Assembly: GCA_037013495.1 (NCBI GenBank)
Contig: CM072810.1
Location: 30,967,843-31,031,842, forward strand
DNA: 64,000 bases
Direction: 5' to 3'
Source of the DNA: Hippophae tibetana
Taxonomy: Eukaryota; Streptophyta; Magnoliopsida; Rosales; Elaeagnaceae
Numbering within the stretch: position 1 is the first letter of the stretch; each line of letters opens with the position of its first letter. The notes beneath the pieces were generated by a model. It ran no database searches. It saw only the letters and a program-made list of their open reading frames with translations, and was not told where the DNA came from. The position numbers and the translations under genes are program-made. Shown here piece by piece: positions 48,200 to 60,425 of this stretch.

Positions 48200-48880
48200 A
48201 CAAAAAGAAAAGGATGTAACAATCCGTCGAAGTGGTAAGGTATCAATAAATTATTACTTGAAATTACTAATGATTTACCATTTAGTGCATGTAATACAGA
48301 AGGTGAAATTATAGTTTACCACAATGAAGAGACATGCAATTATAATGATAAACCTTCTGAGAAAAGAATTAGGGAGTCAATTGGCATTCCCAAAAATCAT
48401 AAAGCATAAAACCACACTAGGAATCAATACCATTTTTGCATCGACAGAAGGAATCCAAACAAGAGAATCAATTCTATAATCTTTTCAATATGGTTTATAA
48501 AGTTAATGCTAATTTACCTTTATCAAAATTGATCAAGATATGCCCTCCTATGCTAAGTTCTTCAAGGAATTAAATGATAAGAAAAAGAGGTATGAGCTTA
48601 ATGAAAGAATAGTGGTTTCAAATATTTCTAATGTTGTGTTTCACCATCAACTATCCCCAAAGTTGAAAGATCCATAAAGTTTTATAATAAACATCACTAT
48701 GGGAGATAAAATATTAGCTAAAGCAATGCTAGATTTAAATACTAGTATAAATTTGATATCATACTCTATTTTCTTATAGCTAGGTTTGAGAGATCTAAAG
48801 CCTACAACCATGTCCCTTCAGTTTGTAGATAGATTTATTAAATATCTGAAGTGAATGGTTAAGGATGTGTTGGTATAGAT
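48200..48880 (+). pseudogene. Athila-like protease region, 5' part
   Basis: Fragments typical of the Athila protease region appear: a segment with MPSYAKFFKELNDKKKRYEL, then LSPKLKDP, then AMLDLNTSINLISYSIF, where D-L-N-T replaces the expected D-L-G-A active-site block. The frame breaks at 48880, where the minus-strand Sirevirus inserted, and continues at 53598. Confidence 0.65.
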
Positions 48881-50329
48881 TGAAAGTTTATAAGATATGA
48901 ACCTAATTAACCTAGAGGAGGGGTGAATAGGTTATCTTTAATTTTTACCAATTTATAATTTAATAACCTAAACAAAGCGTCCAGACATGCAATCATGTAT
49001 AAAAATAAGTGCAAAAATAAAAGAATTAACACACGATATTTTAAGGTGGAAACAACCTAGGCCACAACCATAACCTAAGAGGAAAACCACTGGTCCACTA
49101 GACCATCTAACTTTCCACTATGAAAATCAAATGTTCAAGTACAAAGTCGGTCTTATGCTACCCTCCCTAGGATACTACCCCAATGTACTTTATTTATGAG
49201 CCCTTTCTCTATTTGCATAGTTTCTAATATTAGTTTGAGCGGTTTCCAGACCAACGTTCCAATAACCTCCTTGTCAATCAGATCGTTCACAAATCAACTG
49301 TTTAATCCTTTATGCTCAAATTATTTTTTTAAACTTCACTACTTCTAGTATCAATTCTCTTTCCTCGCCTTGTATCAATGAACTATATAGTGTTGAATGA
49401 ATGTTAGATTCTCAGATCCAATAGGTAACCGAATGGATTCTCTCATATAAGACAAATAATGCTATTAAATAGCATGAATTAACAAGCACACTTCACACAT
49501 ATAATGACATATTGACATTTACTTAACGTAGTATATATGTTTAAACTCTACAAATATGTCAATTAATTCATTTGTGACCAATCAAGAAAGACTCAAAACA
49601 AAAAATATCACCTATCATGTAAAACTATAATCGACTCTTCAATCTTACAAAATAAAGTATATCTACTAAAGGAGGACTTTTTTTCTTTATTATATATTTT
49701 GTATATATATATGTGGTAAATGATATTTTTTTTACAACCTCTACTGGCTCTTTCTTTTTGTGCATTCAATGTACAAAATTTATAAGTAGTCACTTTTTGC
49801 ATAATATTTCTTTGTTTTTTTTTGCACGAGCCATAAACCAAGCATGATGACTTTCACACTAGTTGTGAGGTAGTCCCCTCCACTCACTACGGTAGCTTCA
49901 CACATCAGAGTAGGTAGCCCTCTCAATACTAGGGGCCTTTATACATTAAATTTTAGTAAGAAAAAGTAGAACTCAACACAATTTTACAATCAAGATTAGT
50001 TGAAGTCTTAGTCTTTCAAAAAAATTCATAAACTTTAAGCATAACATATATGTGTGTTTGTGAATGTGTGAATAAGTTTATGTCAACATCGATCATCACA
50101 TGTATAAGAATATGTGTGTGCATAAATAAAAACTGTAGAATAATTTATACAATAAATATCAAAATGAGTTGAGTCTCTTAAAATGAGATTATGTGTATGT
50201 AAGTATTAAATAAGTCGAATACCGTGTTGACCAGATAAGGATTATACTGCTATTTTTTTAAATTTAACTAATAAAATAAAAATAATAAAGATTACTCACC
50301 TAGGGTCATTTAAGCACTCTAACAAAAAT

Positions 50330-52371
50330 ACCTGGATGAAAGAATAAAAGACGGTAGGAAAAAACAACCTTTCCTAACCCACATTTTCTTGCATTTTGAT
50401 TTCTCTATATCATTGGGTTGAGACTCAACTAACTTAGGTTTGATAAGCATGTTCTTGAACTTAGCTGTACTTTTCTCATTCATCCCAAATGAAGATTTAG
50501 TATGCATAGTAGGATGATGATAATGAGTCCTAGCATTAAAAGTACTAAATTTTGCTTGTTTTTTGAACCTAAGACTTCATGCTTCCTAGTAGAATTTTTG
50601 AACAAGTTATTATAATTTCCATTCATCCTTGAGTATGATGTAGCATGTATAGATGAATGATTCTTATGGGTCCTACTATGTGAAGCATGGGAAAAATGAT
50701 TAAGTTTAGGAGCATTCATCAAATATCTACATTTTAATCCTATATGACCTTTCCTTCCACAATAATGACAGACATGCAGAAATTTAACAACTTTTTCTAC
50801 CATAGGTGCAATAGTTCTCTGTGCATAAGTAGTAACAATAGGAGTAGAGTTTAAGGACCTTATAAATGTGGTCTTTGATGTTGAAGGTGTTGACTATTCA
50901 TCTATGTATCCAAGACCTCTCTTATCTCTATGTAGCTTTCCATAGTCTAGGACTTTGGTCAATTTTTCAGCACTTATGGTCAAATTCCTCACTGTCTCTT
51001 TAGCAATACTAAGTTCTTGCTTAAGCTTTTTGTTTTCCTCAGTAGTTTCAGCAAGTCTTAAATGCAAGGCATTAATATTTTCAGGCAATTCCTTTTTATC
51101 TTTCTCTAGGCTAGAGGAATTTGTTTTGTGAATATTGATGATATCATTAAGTTTAGTTACTTCCATAAGTAGTTTATCCCTCTCTTCCCTAGCACCTAGA
51201 CAATCTATGAATAGTTCCTCATAACTCGATACATTAAACTTGGACCACTAAGAGAGAAGAGTTTACTTCCTCATTTTCTTCATTCGAGCTAAAGTTGGAG
51301 TCATTGTGGTATGCTTTGGAAGTTGCGGTGAAGGCACGATAGTTAGTGTCATCATCTTATAAGTTACTAGCATTATCCTGCTCACTTTCTATGTCACTGA
51401 CTATAGCATTAAATGCTTTTCCAAATTTCTTTTTATTATTTGCACAATCTATATAAATATGACCAAAGGCCCCACAGGTATAGCATTGAGGACTAGTGAG
51501 CTTAGTTTTCTTACCTTCAAAGCTAGAAGGCTTGATTTTCCTTGAATTTTGATCCCTCGAACAACTAGATTGTCCCTTATTAGATTGATTATTTTGTGAC
51601 CCTTCATTTTCAAGAACTTCTTCAATTTTTGTGCTAGCTAGACTAATGACTCATCATTCATATTCTCGTCACTATCAGAGATGTCCATTTTGGAACCTTT
51701 GAATGCCACATCCTTGATTTTCTTGGGACGATCAAGAGAAAGCTCATAGGTTTGGATTGACTCGACAAGTTCATCAATAATTAGTGTGTCCATATTCTTG
51801 CTTTCCTCTATCGCTGTTACTTTCATCTTGTAGTCTATTGTTAAAGAGCTTAGGAGTTTGCGTACTTGTATAGGTTTTGGAATTTTCTCACCAAGGTTAG
51901 AGCAAGCATTAGTGATATCACAAAATCGAGCATAGAATTGACCAAAAGTATTAGTGTTGCTCATTTTAATGGAATCAAACTCATATGTTAGCAATCTCAA
52001 TTTTATTTTTTTTACTTGGGAAGTTCCCTCATGAGCAAGAGCAAGAGCAAGTGCATTCCATGCATCTTTAGTAGTTTCATAGTCGAAGATGCGACAGAAC
52101 TCATCCATCAACACTGTAGCAAATATTGAGCTTAGACCTTTTTGGTTTGCCCCACTAAGGGTACGTTCTTCAATGGTCCAGTCTCTTCTTGGATTTATAA
52201 TTGTTACACCATCTTTTGTTACCGAAGGTGGTTCCCAATCATCAAGAATAACATCCTAGACCTTTTCATCTTGTCTGAGAAAAGCTTGAATGCGAGCCTT
52301 CAAGTCAGGGTAATTAAACCCATCAAAGAGTGGGGGGTAACAGATGGCCCACCTTCTTTCATTTGGTCCAT
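50330..52371 (-). pseudogene. Sirevirus gag, minus strand
   Basis: The ATG lies at 52371 on the minus strand. Open segments 52114-51638 (capsid, FCRIFDYETTKDAWNALALA), 51166-50894 (coiled coil) and 50803-50480 (knuckle CHYCGRKGHIGLKC) are colinear with the gag at 12136-14030 and separated by stops or frameshifts. A first knuckle near 51480 is also recognisable. It ends near 50330 with a basic KKMWVRKG block that precedes the protease in the complete element. Confidence 0.8.
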
Positions 52372-53208
52372 AAGTAAGTGTGTGTGTCCCTAAGGATAAA
52401 TCTCACTAAGCGTGTCTAGTTTTGGCCTTGATACCAATTGAAATTTTATAAGATATAGACCTAATTAACCTAGAGGGGAGGGGGGAGGTGAATAGGTTAT
52501 TTTTAATATTTACCAATTTATAATTTAATAACCTAAACAAAACGACCATACATGAAATTGTGTGTAAAAATAAGTGTAGAAATAAAACAATAACACATGA
52601 TATTTTTAATTGAAAACAACCTAGGCCACAACCATGAACTAAGAGGAAAACCACCAGTCCACCAGACCACTTAACTTTCCACTATGAAAATCAAATGTTC
52701 AAGTACAAACTCGGTCTTATGCTACCCTCCCTAGGATACTGCGCCAATGTACTTTACTTACGAGTTCCTACTCTATTTTCATAGTTTCTAATATCAGCGT
52801 GAGCGGTTTCCAGACCAACATTCCAATAAGCTCCCCGCCAATCAAATCGTTCACAAATCAACTATTTAATCCTTTATGCTCTAATTTTTTTAAAACTTCA
52901 CTGCCACTAGTATCAATCATATTTCCTTGCCTTGTATCAATGAACTATGTAGTGTTGAATGAATGTTAAATTCTCAGATCCAATAGGTAACCGAATGGCT
53001 TCTCTCATATAAGACAAATAATGTTATTAAATAGCATGAATTAACAGTCCTTTTTCCAGTAGTCTTTGCTATAATCTCAAGATTAATTAATCAGGTTTTT
53101 CATTTATGAATTGCCGATGAATTTATATTGCTTTTTTTCACAGAACTTGAAAATTCGGCAACTTTAGCTATTTTTTTCTCTCCTCTACTCACCTTCTTAA
53201 CCCTAACC

Positions 53209-53210
<2 letters not shown>

Positions 53211-53248
<38 letters not shown>
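53211..53248. repeat. (TG)n microsatellite in the minus-strand Sirevirus LTR
   Basis: About 18 TG dinucleotides lie between AACCCTAACCCT (53199-53210) and ATTAGGGTTA (from 53270). That is exactly where the other two LTRs carry their TATA-box spacer. The expansion replaces the normal spacer. Confidence 0.9.
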
Positions 53249-53253
<5 letters not shown>

Positions 53254-53597
53254 ATGATAACCTACTAGCATTAGGGTTAGAATATTTTGGACTTCATTAT
53301 TCCAAGCATATTCAAAGCCTTAATAAAAAACAAATTTAAATCACATCTTAAAAATATTAAGACACATAAAAAAATTATTTAAGTACCAAAAATAATTTTA
53401 GATTTGATGAACATGTACTATTAAATGTATAAATGCAATCCTATGTGCCGTACTTATAAAAGATATACCTAAAGTATGATTATTTGAAACTCGAGCATTT
53501 GTTCGGCTTTTCTTGATAGACTTGATAGCATGCCTACAAACTAGTTTACAGGTAAATATTTTGTCCATGAAAATAGCCAACACTCATATTCCTTACA

Positions 53598-55063
53598 TGG
53601 ATAGACAAACTTATAATAATTGTTGATTTTGTGGTTCTAGATATAGAGAAAAACCCATCCTTGGATAAAAAGCATATAATACTTCTTGGTGGACCATTCA
53701 TGGCCACTACCAATACTATTATTGATGTCCAAGATTGAAATTTAACAATGATAGTCTTAGAAAAGACTATCCACTTTAAAGATTTTAATTCTTTACTTTT
53801 TCCTTGTATCTCTTCTATTGATGAATGCTTTCATGTTGATTCATTGGAAATACTTCTACATAACACTTTTATATTGGATAGAATAAAGGATATGCTATAA
53901 TATTTTTTAACTTTTGAAATGGTAGAAAAGGATTTAGATTAGGAGACTTAGAGGTATCATGGTCTATTAGATAATGCTGAGCTACTAGGATAATTCAGTA
54001 CACCCTTAAACATGTTTTTTTGGGAGAAGAAAGAACTTATCTAGCTATTATTTCTTCCTCTTTAACCAAATACTAAGAAAATGAACTTGTTGAAGTGCTT
54101 AAAAAATTTTAAAAGGCATTACGTTGAAGTATCATGATATTAGAGGCATTAGTCTAACTATGTGTAGCATAAGATCAATCTTGATGATGATGCTAAACCT
54201 ATAAGAGAGGCCCAAAGAAGACTACCCAATCATGAAATATGAGGTTAGAAAGGAAATACTTCGAATCTTAGAAGTAGGATTCATTTACCCAATTACAAAT
54301 AGTAGGTGGATCAGCCCGGTGCATGTGATACCAAAGAAATCTAGTATATCATTTGAAAATGATAAAAATGAATTAGTGCCCACTCGTACAATCACTAGAT
54401 GGAGGATGTGCACATATTTAAGGAAATTGAATATATAAACTAAAAATGATCACTTTCCTCTTCTATTCATTGATAAGATGCTAGAAAGACTTGTTGGGCA
54501 TGGATTTTACTATTTTCTAGATGGTCTTTCAGGTTATTATCAAGTACCCATTACAGTAGAAGATTAGGAGAAGACAAATTTTACATGTATTTTTGGGACA
54601 TTTTCTTTCAGAAGGATGCCATTTGGGTTATGCAATGCCACGTCATGTTATAGAGATGCATGATATAAAACTTCTTAAACATGTTGAAAAAATTCATTAA
54701 GGTATTTATGGATGATTTTTCTTTTTTGGAACCTCATTTGATGATTTCTTGAATAAATTGACTTTAGTTTTAAAATGGTGTATTGAATGCAACCTAACGC
54801 TTAGTTGGGAGAAAATTTATTTTATGGTACAACAAAGGATTGTGTTTTCTACATGTTATTTCTAACAAAGGAATTGAAGTTGACAAGGAAAAATATAATT
54901 GATTACAAAACTACCACTCCTATATCTGTTAACGGAATTAAAAGCTTCTTAAGACATGTAGGTTTCTGTAGGAGATTTGTTAAAGATTTTTCTGAAATAA
55001 GTCATCCTTTATGCAATTTTCTATCAAAATATGTTTATTTTGATTTTAGTGATGGTTTCCTTG
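53598..55063 (+). pseudogene. Athila-like protease end and reverse transcriptase
   Basis: The protease C-terminal segment resumes directly at 53598 (IIIVDFVVLDIEKNPS, then LLGGPFMATTNTIIDV). RT follows from about 54190: EVRKEILRILEVGFIYPI, WISPVHVIPKKS, PTRTITRWRMC, then about 54430-54720 (HFPLLFIDKMLERL, FRRMPFGLCNA). It continues to SFLRHVGFCRRFVKDFSEI near 54990. The expected F-x-D-D catalytic block near 54705 reads VFMDDFS-like. Frameshifts and stops are scattered. Confidence 0.75.
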
Positions 55064-55700
55064 TGTCACGAGCTTAAATTTCAAGTAGCAATCGTGCGGC
55101 ACTTAGCACCGTCCGTTGCACTAAGCCTACCTTTGAATCTGAATGAAACTCCAAGGAGACTAGAAAGAGAATTTGTAAAGAATGCTTTGTGTTGCTCTAG
55201 AGAGAGTTTATCTTACAAGATGCTAAGAATTCCCAAGGATGAATACAAATGAAGACCAATGGGTCTATTTATAGTGTGACGCCAAGTTTAAGACTATGCC
55301 ACCACTTTCTAAAGTCTTTCAAGTCTAGAATGTACAAGAGAGTTCTAGTTTTATGTACAATATGCCACAAGTTTCTAGGACTTTCTAACCAACTCTAGAA
55401 TCTTCTAGGTTTGTCTAGCTCCTTCATGCAAGTTCTAGGATATTTCGTAAGCTTTCAGCGGCTTCTACATCCTTCATGAACCATCCGACATGTTCTAGAA
55501 TATTCCAGCTCATTCTAGCACCCTCCTGCGTGCTCTAGAACATTCTAGGGTCTTCAAAGCTTGAGTTGAGTCCATCCAACTCTAGCTTATTATAGACATC
55601 TCTAGGCCACTCTAGAACCTTCTCATGTAGAAAAGTCTAGATCCTTTAGGCAAGCACCATTTATTTGGATTTTACGGGGCATTTTGAGCGGGATATGACA
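55064..55700 (-). mobile_element. Solo LTR rich in heat-shock elements, minus strand
   Basis: The 637-bp insertion has ends TGTCA...TGACA and at least a 4-bp duplication, CTTG at 55060-55063 and 55701-55704. RNase H reading resumes across it. On the minus strand it begins TGTCATATCCCG, as many gypsy LTRs do. A TATA box (CTATAAATAGA, 55274-55264) lies 120-360 bp downstream of five heat-shock-type motifs. No coding sequence belongs to it. Confidence 0.75.
55398..55622 (-). promoter_or_regulatory. Cluster of heat-shock elements (nGAAnnTTCn)
   Basis: Motifs are GAATCTTC (55398-55405), TTCATGAA (55473-55480), the three-unit TTCTAGAATATTC (55493-55505), GAACATTC (55538-55545) and GAACCTTC (55615-55622), many embedded in TCTAGAA words. 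Heat-shock factors bind inverted GAA units. The location upstream of a TATA box in the same orientation supports a promoter role, as known for the heat-activated Copia element ONSEN. Function here is inferred. Confidence 0.6.
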
Positions 55701-57490
55701 CTTGTCTCCTTTAATACTTTGAAGGATAAATTATCATTTGCACTATATTTTTGGCACCTAATTGGTCTCTTTCATTTGAAATTATGTGTGATGCTTCTAA
55801 TTATGTAATTGGGGTAGTATTGGGGCAGAGAGTGGATAAGCATTTTCATGTTATATATAATGCTTGCAAAACACTCACTAACACTAAAATAAATTATTCC
55901 TATATTGAGAAAGAATTGTTGGCTATTATGTTTTCTTTTGATAAATTTAGGCCTTACTTAGTAGGATCTAAAGTAATTAGGCATTCTAATTATACACCTT
56001 TAAGATATCGACTAATTAAACCTAATGCCAAGCCAAGATTAATCAAGTGAGCTTTACTCTTACAAGAATTTGACCTAGAAATCAAATATAAGAAAGGCAT
56101 CGAAAATTTAGTAGCTGGTCATCTATCTAGGTTAATTTTTGAATTCAATTCTCTTGAAAGTGAGAGTAAAGAAGAAATTTTTGAAACTTTTTCTGATGAA
56201 AAGTTATTTTCAGTATGTCCAAGTCCATGGTATGCTAATATAGTTAAATATCTTGCTATTGGTATTTTGAGACCTAACATTTATTTTCAAGGAAAGAAAA
56301 AATTGTTAAATTCTTGCAAGAATTACTTCTGGGATGAAAATTTTCTATTCAAAATTAGTTAAGATCAAATCATCCAGGTGTGTGCCTGAAGAAGAACGTA
56401 AAAGCATCTTGGCATTTTGTCATAATTTTCATTGCAGGGGCCATTTTGGAGGTCACAAAATGGAACTTAAGGTATCATAATCTAGATTTTACTAGCCAAC
56501 TTTTTTAAAAGATGATAGTATGTTTTACGCATTATGTTATAGATTTTAGAGGAAAGACAATATAGGAAAATGAGATGAAATGCCTTCGATGTCTAATTTA
56601 GTTGTTGAAGTATTTGATGTATGGGATTGACTTTATGAGTCCCTTTCCCCTATCTTCTGGATATGAATATATCTTGGTCGCCGTAGATTATGTGTCTAAG
56701 TGGGTAGAAGTTATACACACTAAAACTAATGATCCTAAAATTGTTGTGAAATTCTTAAAGGATTCAATTTTTAACAGATTGGGGATGCCTAGAGCAATAA
56801 TAACTGATGGAGGGAGCCATTTTTCCAACAAAATTTTTGATGATGTATTGAAGAAGTATAACATCACATATAAAGTGGATAATTCATATCATCCACTAAC
56901 TTCTAGTCAAGTGAAAGTAAGTAATAGGAAACCAAAGGGTTTTGGAATGCACTGTGTGCCCTTCAAGGATAGACTGTTTGAATGTTGCCTTATGAGTTTA
57001 TCGCACAACATACAAAACACCCATTGAAATGAGATTTTATAAGTTAACCTTTAGGAAATCGTGTCACTTATCGGTTGAACTCGAACACAAGGCTTATTGG
57101 GAAATTAAAGAGCTAAAATGAATTTAGAAAAAGTAGAAGAGAAACAATTGCTCTAGTTTAGTGAACTTGAAGAGATTAGGGATGAATCTTATGAAAATGA
57201 AAAGTTGTACAAAGAGTGTACTAAGCATAATCAGGATAAGAAGCTAGTTCATAAGTCTTATAGAATGAAAGTTCTTTTATTTAACTCTCATTTTAGATTG
57301 TTTCTAGGAAAAATTGAGATCAAGGTGGGATGAACCATACACAATTACCCAATTATTTCCTCAGGGAGCAATAGAGTTGTTGGACCCAAAAACACAAACT
57401 ACATTGAAGGTCAATGGGCATCATGTTAAGCCATATTTAGAAGGAAGACATAAAATGGTGCTAGATGGGAGGCAACCCATCATTGTAGGT
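55701..57490 (+). pseudogene. Athila-like RNase H and integrase
   Basis: RNase H runs from 55701 to about 56180 (SFEIMCDASNYVIGVVLG, YIEKELLAIMFSFDKFRPYL, then DLEIKYKKGIENLVA). The integrase zinc-binding region is weak (about 56380-56560). The core is at 56602-57000 with its two Asp (YGIDFM, ITDGGSHF). The third catalytic residue is Lys instead of Glu (SQVKVSN, near 56916), so the enzyme would be dead even without stops. The C-terminal tail at 57300-57480 (SRWDEPYTITQLFPQGAIEL, NGHHVKPYL) completes pol. Confidence 0.78.
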
Positions 57491-59230
57491 AATATTATTT
57501 TTGGAATGTTATATTTGTTTTTGTTTTATGTTAATTACTTTGTTTTATTTTATTTTCTATCATTTGAATATTGTTTAGATATGTTAATTTCATTACTATT
57601 TGTTGAAATTTGTGAGAAGTATATATTTTATCTGTGTAAATTTAAATATATGTATTGATGGGTGCACGTAAAATTCATACAAATACTTGAACATGTTCAT
57701 AAATATAGGTAACTTTACTATTCTTTACTCTTTATCTTTAATTTATACTTTTCACATTGAGGACAATGTATGTTCTAGGTTGGGATGAGAAACGTTATAT
57801 TATAAAATTAACTTGTTTTGTGTGTTTTTAATTATTTTCATTGGATTAGTAAATTTTGGTTAATTTTAATTTTTTTTCTTACAAAATTATCATATATTTT
57901 AGTTAATTTTAAGAAAATGATTAAGTTGTTGTATTGTTAGATTAATTTCTTGAATATTATGGAGTAATATGATAATTAGTTAGTTTTTATCATAATTTGT
58001 ATTTCATGATAAAATGTTAAAATTAGTGTTTAGGAATCAAAAAGTGGAGATTACGTTGTGAGTGATAATATTTTTTATACTCTTTTAAACACTCTTCTTA
58101 TCAATTTTAAATTGTTAGATAATCTCTATAGGTTTTTGCATTAAATAATAGGATTTTTACATCTAATAAAATGTCATATATTTATTTTTATTACTTAAAT
58201 TGAAATTATATGCCTTTCATTTCATTTATGCAAGACCTATAAAAAGAAATATACATATATGGGGTTACTTAAGTTAATACAAAATAAAAGGCCAAAAATT
58301 AGCTACTCATTATATTATACAAAAATATCTACAAATTGTACGTAGGTTCTCTCTAAAAAACATATTTCTAAAACAAATAGAGAAAAATAAATAGTATAAG
58401 CCAAAAGCTATGACCTAGAATGTCTTACAAAGTTGTGAGAATTGGCTAAATACCAAAGAAAAGATAAAAAATAAATCCCCCAAAAATCATTGCATTTTTT
58501 CATCTCTTATGGCATATAACTTGAAATTTTTATTTGATGAATTTGATTGATGCAAGAAAATATTATTTGATTTCTTTATAAATCCTTTCATGAGATCAAT
58601 ATTATTCACTACTTTAAGCCTTTTATTCTTTAAACATACACAAATATATTAGTTCATTTCTATATGTAAACTCTATTTGGATATACCTTTGAATGAGTGC
58701 TTGAACCAACTAGTCAGTGTTATTGAGATTATGTCTTTGAGGTTAGATTCAAAGTGAATTTGGATTCCATACACTGAAATTGGGAAAATTTGATATTGAT
58801 ACAGTTTTGATTTGAATATGAAAATGATTTTCAACTAATTATTATAGCAAACTATGAATGTTTAGAATATTATAATGACTTATTCTATGGATTTTAATTG
58901 TAAACTTAAATGAAATTAAAAAGCATGAGAAGTTTTGTTATTTTTATTTTGTTATCTTTTTCTTTGTTTTAAATTTTAATTTATTTATTTATGTGTTATT
59001 TGTTTATTTTTATTCCTTTTTAATTTGATGTTTGTGGGTATCATCTCTGAAAGCTCTTATGAGACTTAAAATCATCAACTAGGAAAACCTAGGCATTTAA
59101 AGGTTTGTTGTATATATTAAATGAACGCATGCCAATATATGAAAATGATTTGGGATAGTTTAATTTATTCTCATTTTTTTAGTTTTTCACCTTTCTTTGT
59201 AATAGACTAGCAAGAAGCTGGTTGGGGTTG
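57491..59230 (+). other. 3' non-coding region of the Athila-like element
   Basis: No further ORF is recognisable. The motif CACATTGAGGACAATGT (57753-57769) is a short imperfect palindrome that, to my knowledge, recurs downstream of pol in Athila/Tat elements. The last bases before the LTR (AAGAAGCTGGTTGGGG) are a degraded polypurine tract. Confidence 0.55.
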
Positions 59231-60425
59231 TGATGGGTGCTTAAAAGTACTTAATATATTGTGATTTTATGTACTTTAAATGATAAAATATATTTATATT
59301 TGGATAGTTTTATTATATTTTAAAGCAAATCCATCTTTTCAGAATTACATATATGTTTTGTTGTTTTTTAGGGATTTTAGCTTCAAAAACATTTAATTGA
59401 TCAACATTCAAAGAATAGTACATGAAAGAACTCCATTTCAAAATTAGAGATTAAAAGATAACATATATAAAACTTACATATGTTCTAAATCATTAAAAAG
59501 GGTGTAAAAGAAAATAGGGGTTCCAGTAGTTTAGAAAGACACCGGCCACGACATGGAAATAATGTGTCGTAGAGTAGGTGAAGTGGATCATGGCTAAAGT
59601 GTGTACAATTTATCTCATGATACAGCATGGAAATAATGTGTGCCATGGATCCCAACCTTCTGATTCCTTTTCTACTCTCTTTTACAGCATTTTCTAAAGC
59701 TATGTATATAAATCATCCCTTATCCCTTTCATTCCTCATCTTCTCTTTAAGCTGATTTCTTAGTTTCTTTTAAGTTTTTCTTTTCTTTTAGTAGTTTCAA
59801 AATTCTTCTCTAAATTGTGAGTTGAAAGAATATAGTTTATGTAGTCACTTTAGTTTCAATTCAATAAAAAGTGTTGGAAATTCTGTTTGGTGATGTTCCA
59901 AAATATTGAGATTCTATAAGGATACAATTGAGGTATAATTTAAATGTATTCTTTTTACATTACTTTTACGTGTTGTTTTACATGCTATGTTTAATTTATC
60001 GATCATTTATCAAAACATGCATGTCTGGTTAAAAATAATATGAGATATTTGTATTGTTGTTATGCTTGTGAAATATTAAAATAGGTAAGCAACTTTATAA
60101 AATAAATTAACTTTTATTTATTCATAAATATTTAAACAAAGTTTGTTATAGAAAGGAAAATTAATTTAGTACTTTTCATAACCAACATGAGAGTTAGATT
60201 TAAGATTTTTAGATTTAGGATTTAATTATCTAAATCTGTTTCAAATTAGATTTTGGATTTAATTATCTAAAACTTATTTAAAGTACTATCTAAATATTAA
60301 GTAGAATCATTCTCTATTTCAAGGATTTCTATAAGATTTATTATTGAAAAATATATTAACAATATATTTTTCATAATAAAATTAAAATCTAAAAGTTAGT
60401 TTTCAAATAATTAAATCATCAACCC
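59231..60425 (+). repeat. 3' LTR of the Athila-like element (truncated)
   Basis: It starts TGATGGGTGCTTAAAAG and follows the 5' LTR closely, including a TATA-like TGTATATAAATC near 59705, up to about 60425 (CATCAACCCG). It then diverges abruptly, so the LTR end has been lost or replaced. Confidence 0.7.

Larger units (their letters stand above)
48881..53597 (-). mobile_element. Pol-less Sirevirus derivative, minus strand
   Basis: The right (5') LTR is 52439-53597 and the left (3') LTR is truncated, 48881-about 49490. A decayed PBS (GCCTTGATACCA, 52425-52436) abuts the 5' LTR. Gag runs 52371 down to about 50330 and is followed within about 100 bp by 3' non-coding sequence homologous to 17030-17790. 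Protease, integrase, RT and RNase H are all absent. Flanks TAGAT (48876-48880) and TGGAT (53598-53602) match 4 of 5, and the host protease frame resumes after 53597. It is the same family as 10641-19902 but older. Confidence 0.85.
43526..60425 (+). mobile_element. Old Athila-like gypsy element with three nested insertions
   Basis: Related LTRs start at 43526 (TGATAAGTGC) and 59231 (TGATGGGTGC), and by eye share well over three quarters of their bases. Between them, in the right order, lie gag (47040-48060), protease (48200-48880 and 53598-53900), RT (54190-55063), RNase H (55701-56180) and integrase (56230-57480). Insertions at 45257-46811, 48881-53597 and 55064-55700 interrupt it, and the coding frames resume across the last two. 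Many stops and LTR divergence make it the oldest element in this block. Confidence 0.8.

Noticed and set aside
50319-50507. Separate 62-codon minus-strand gene
   Set aside because: It is the C-terminal end of the minus-strand Sirevirus gag, colinear with the region near 13800-13920.
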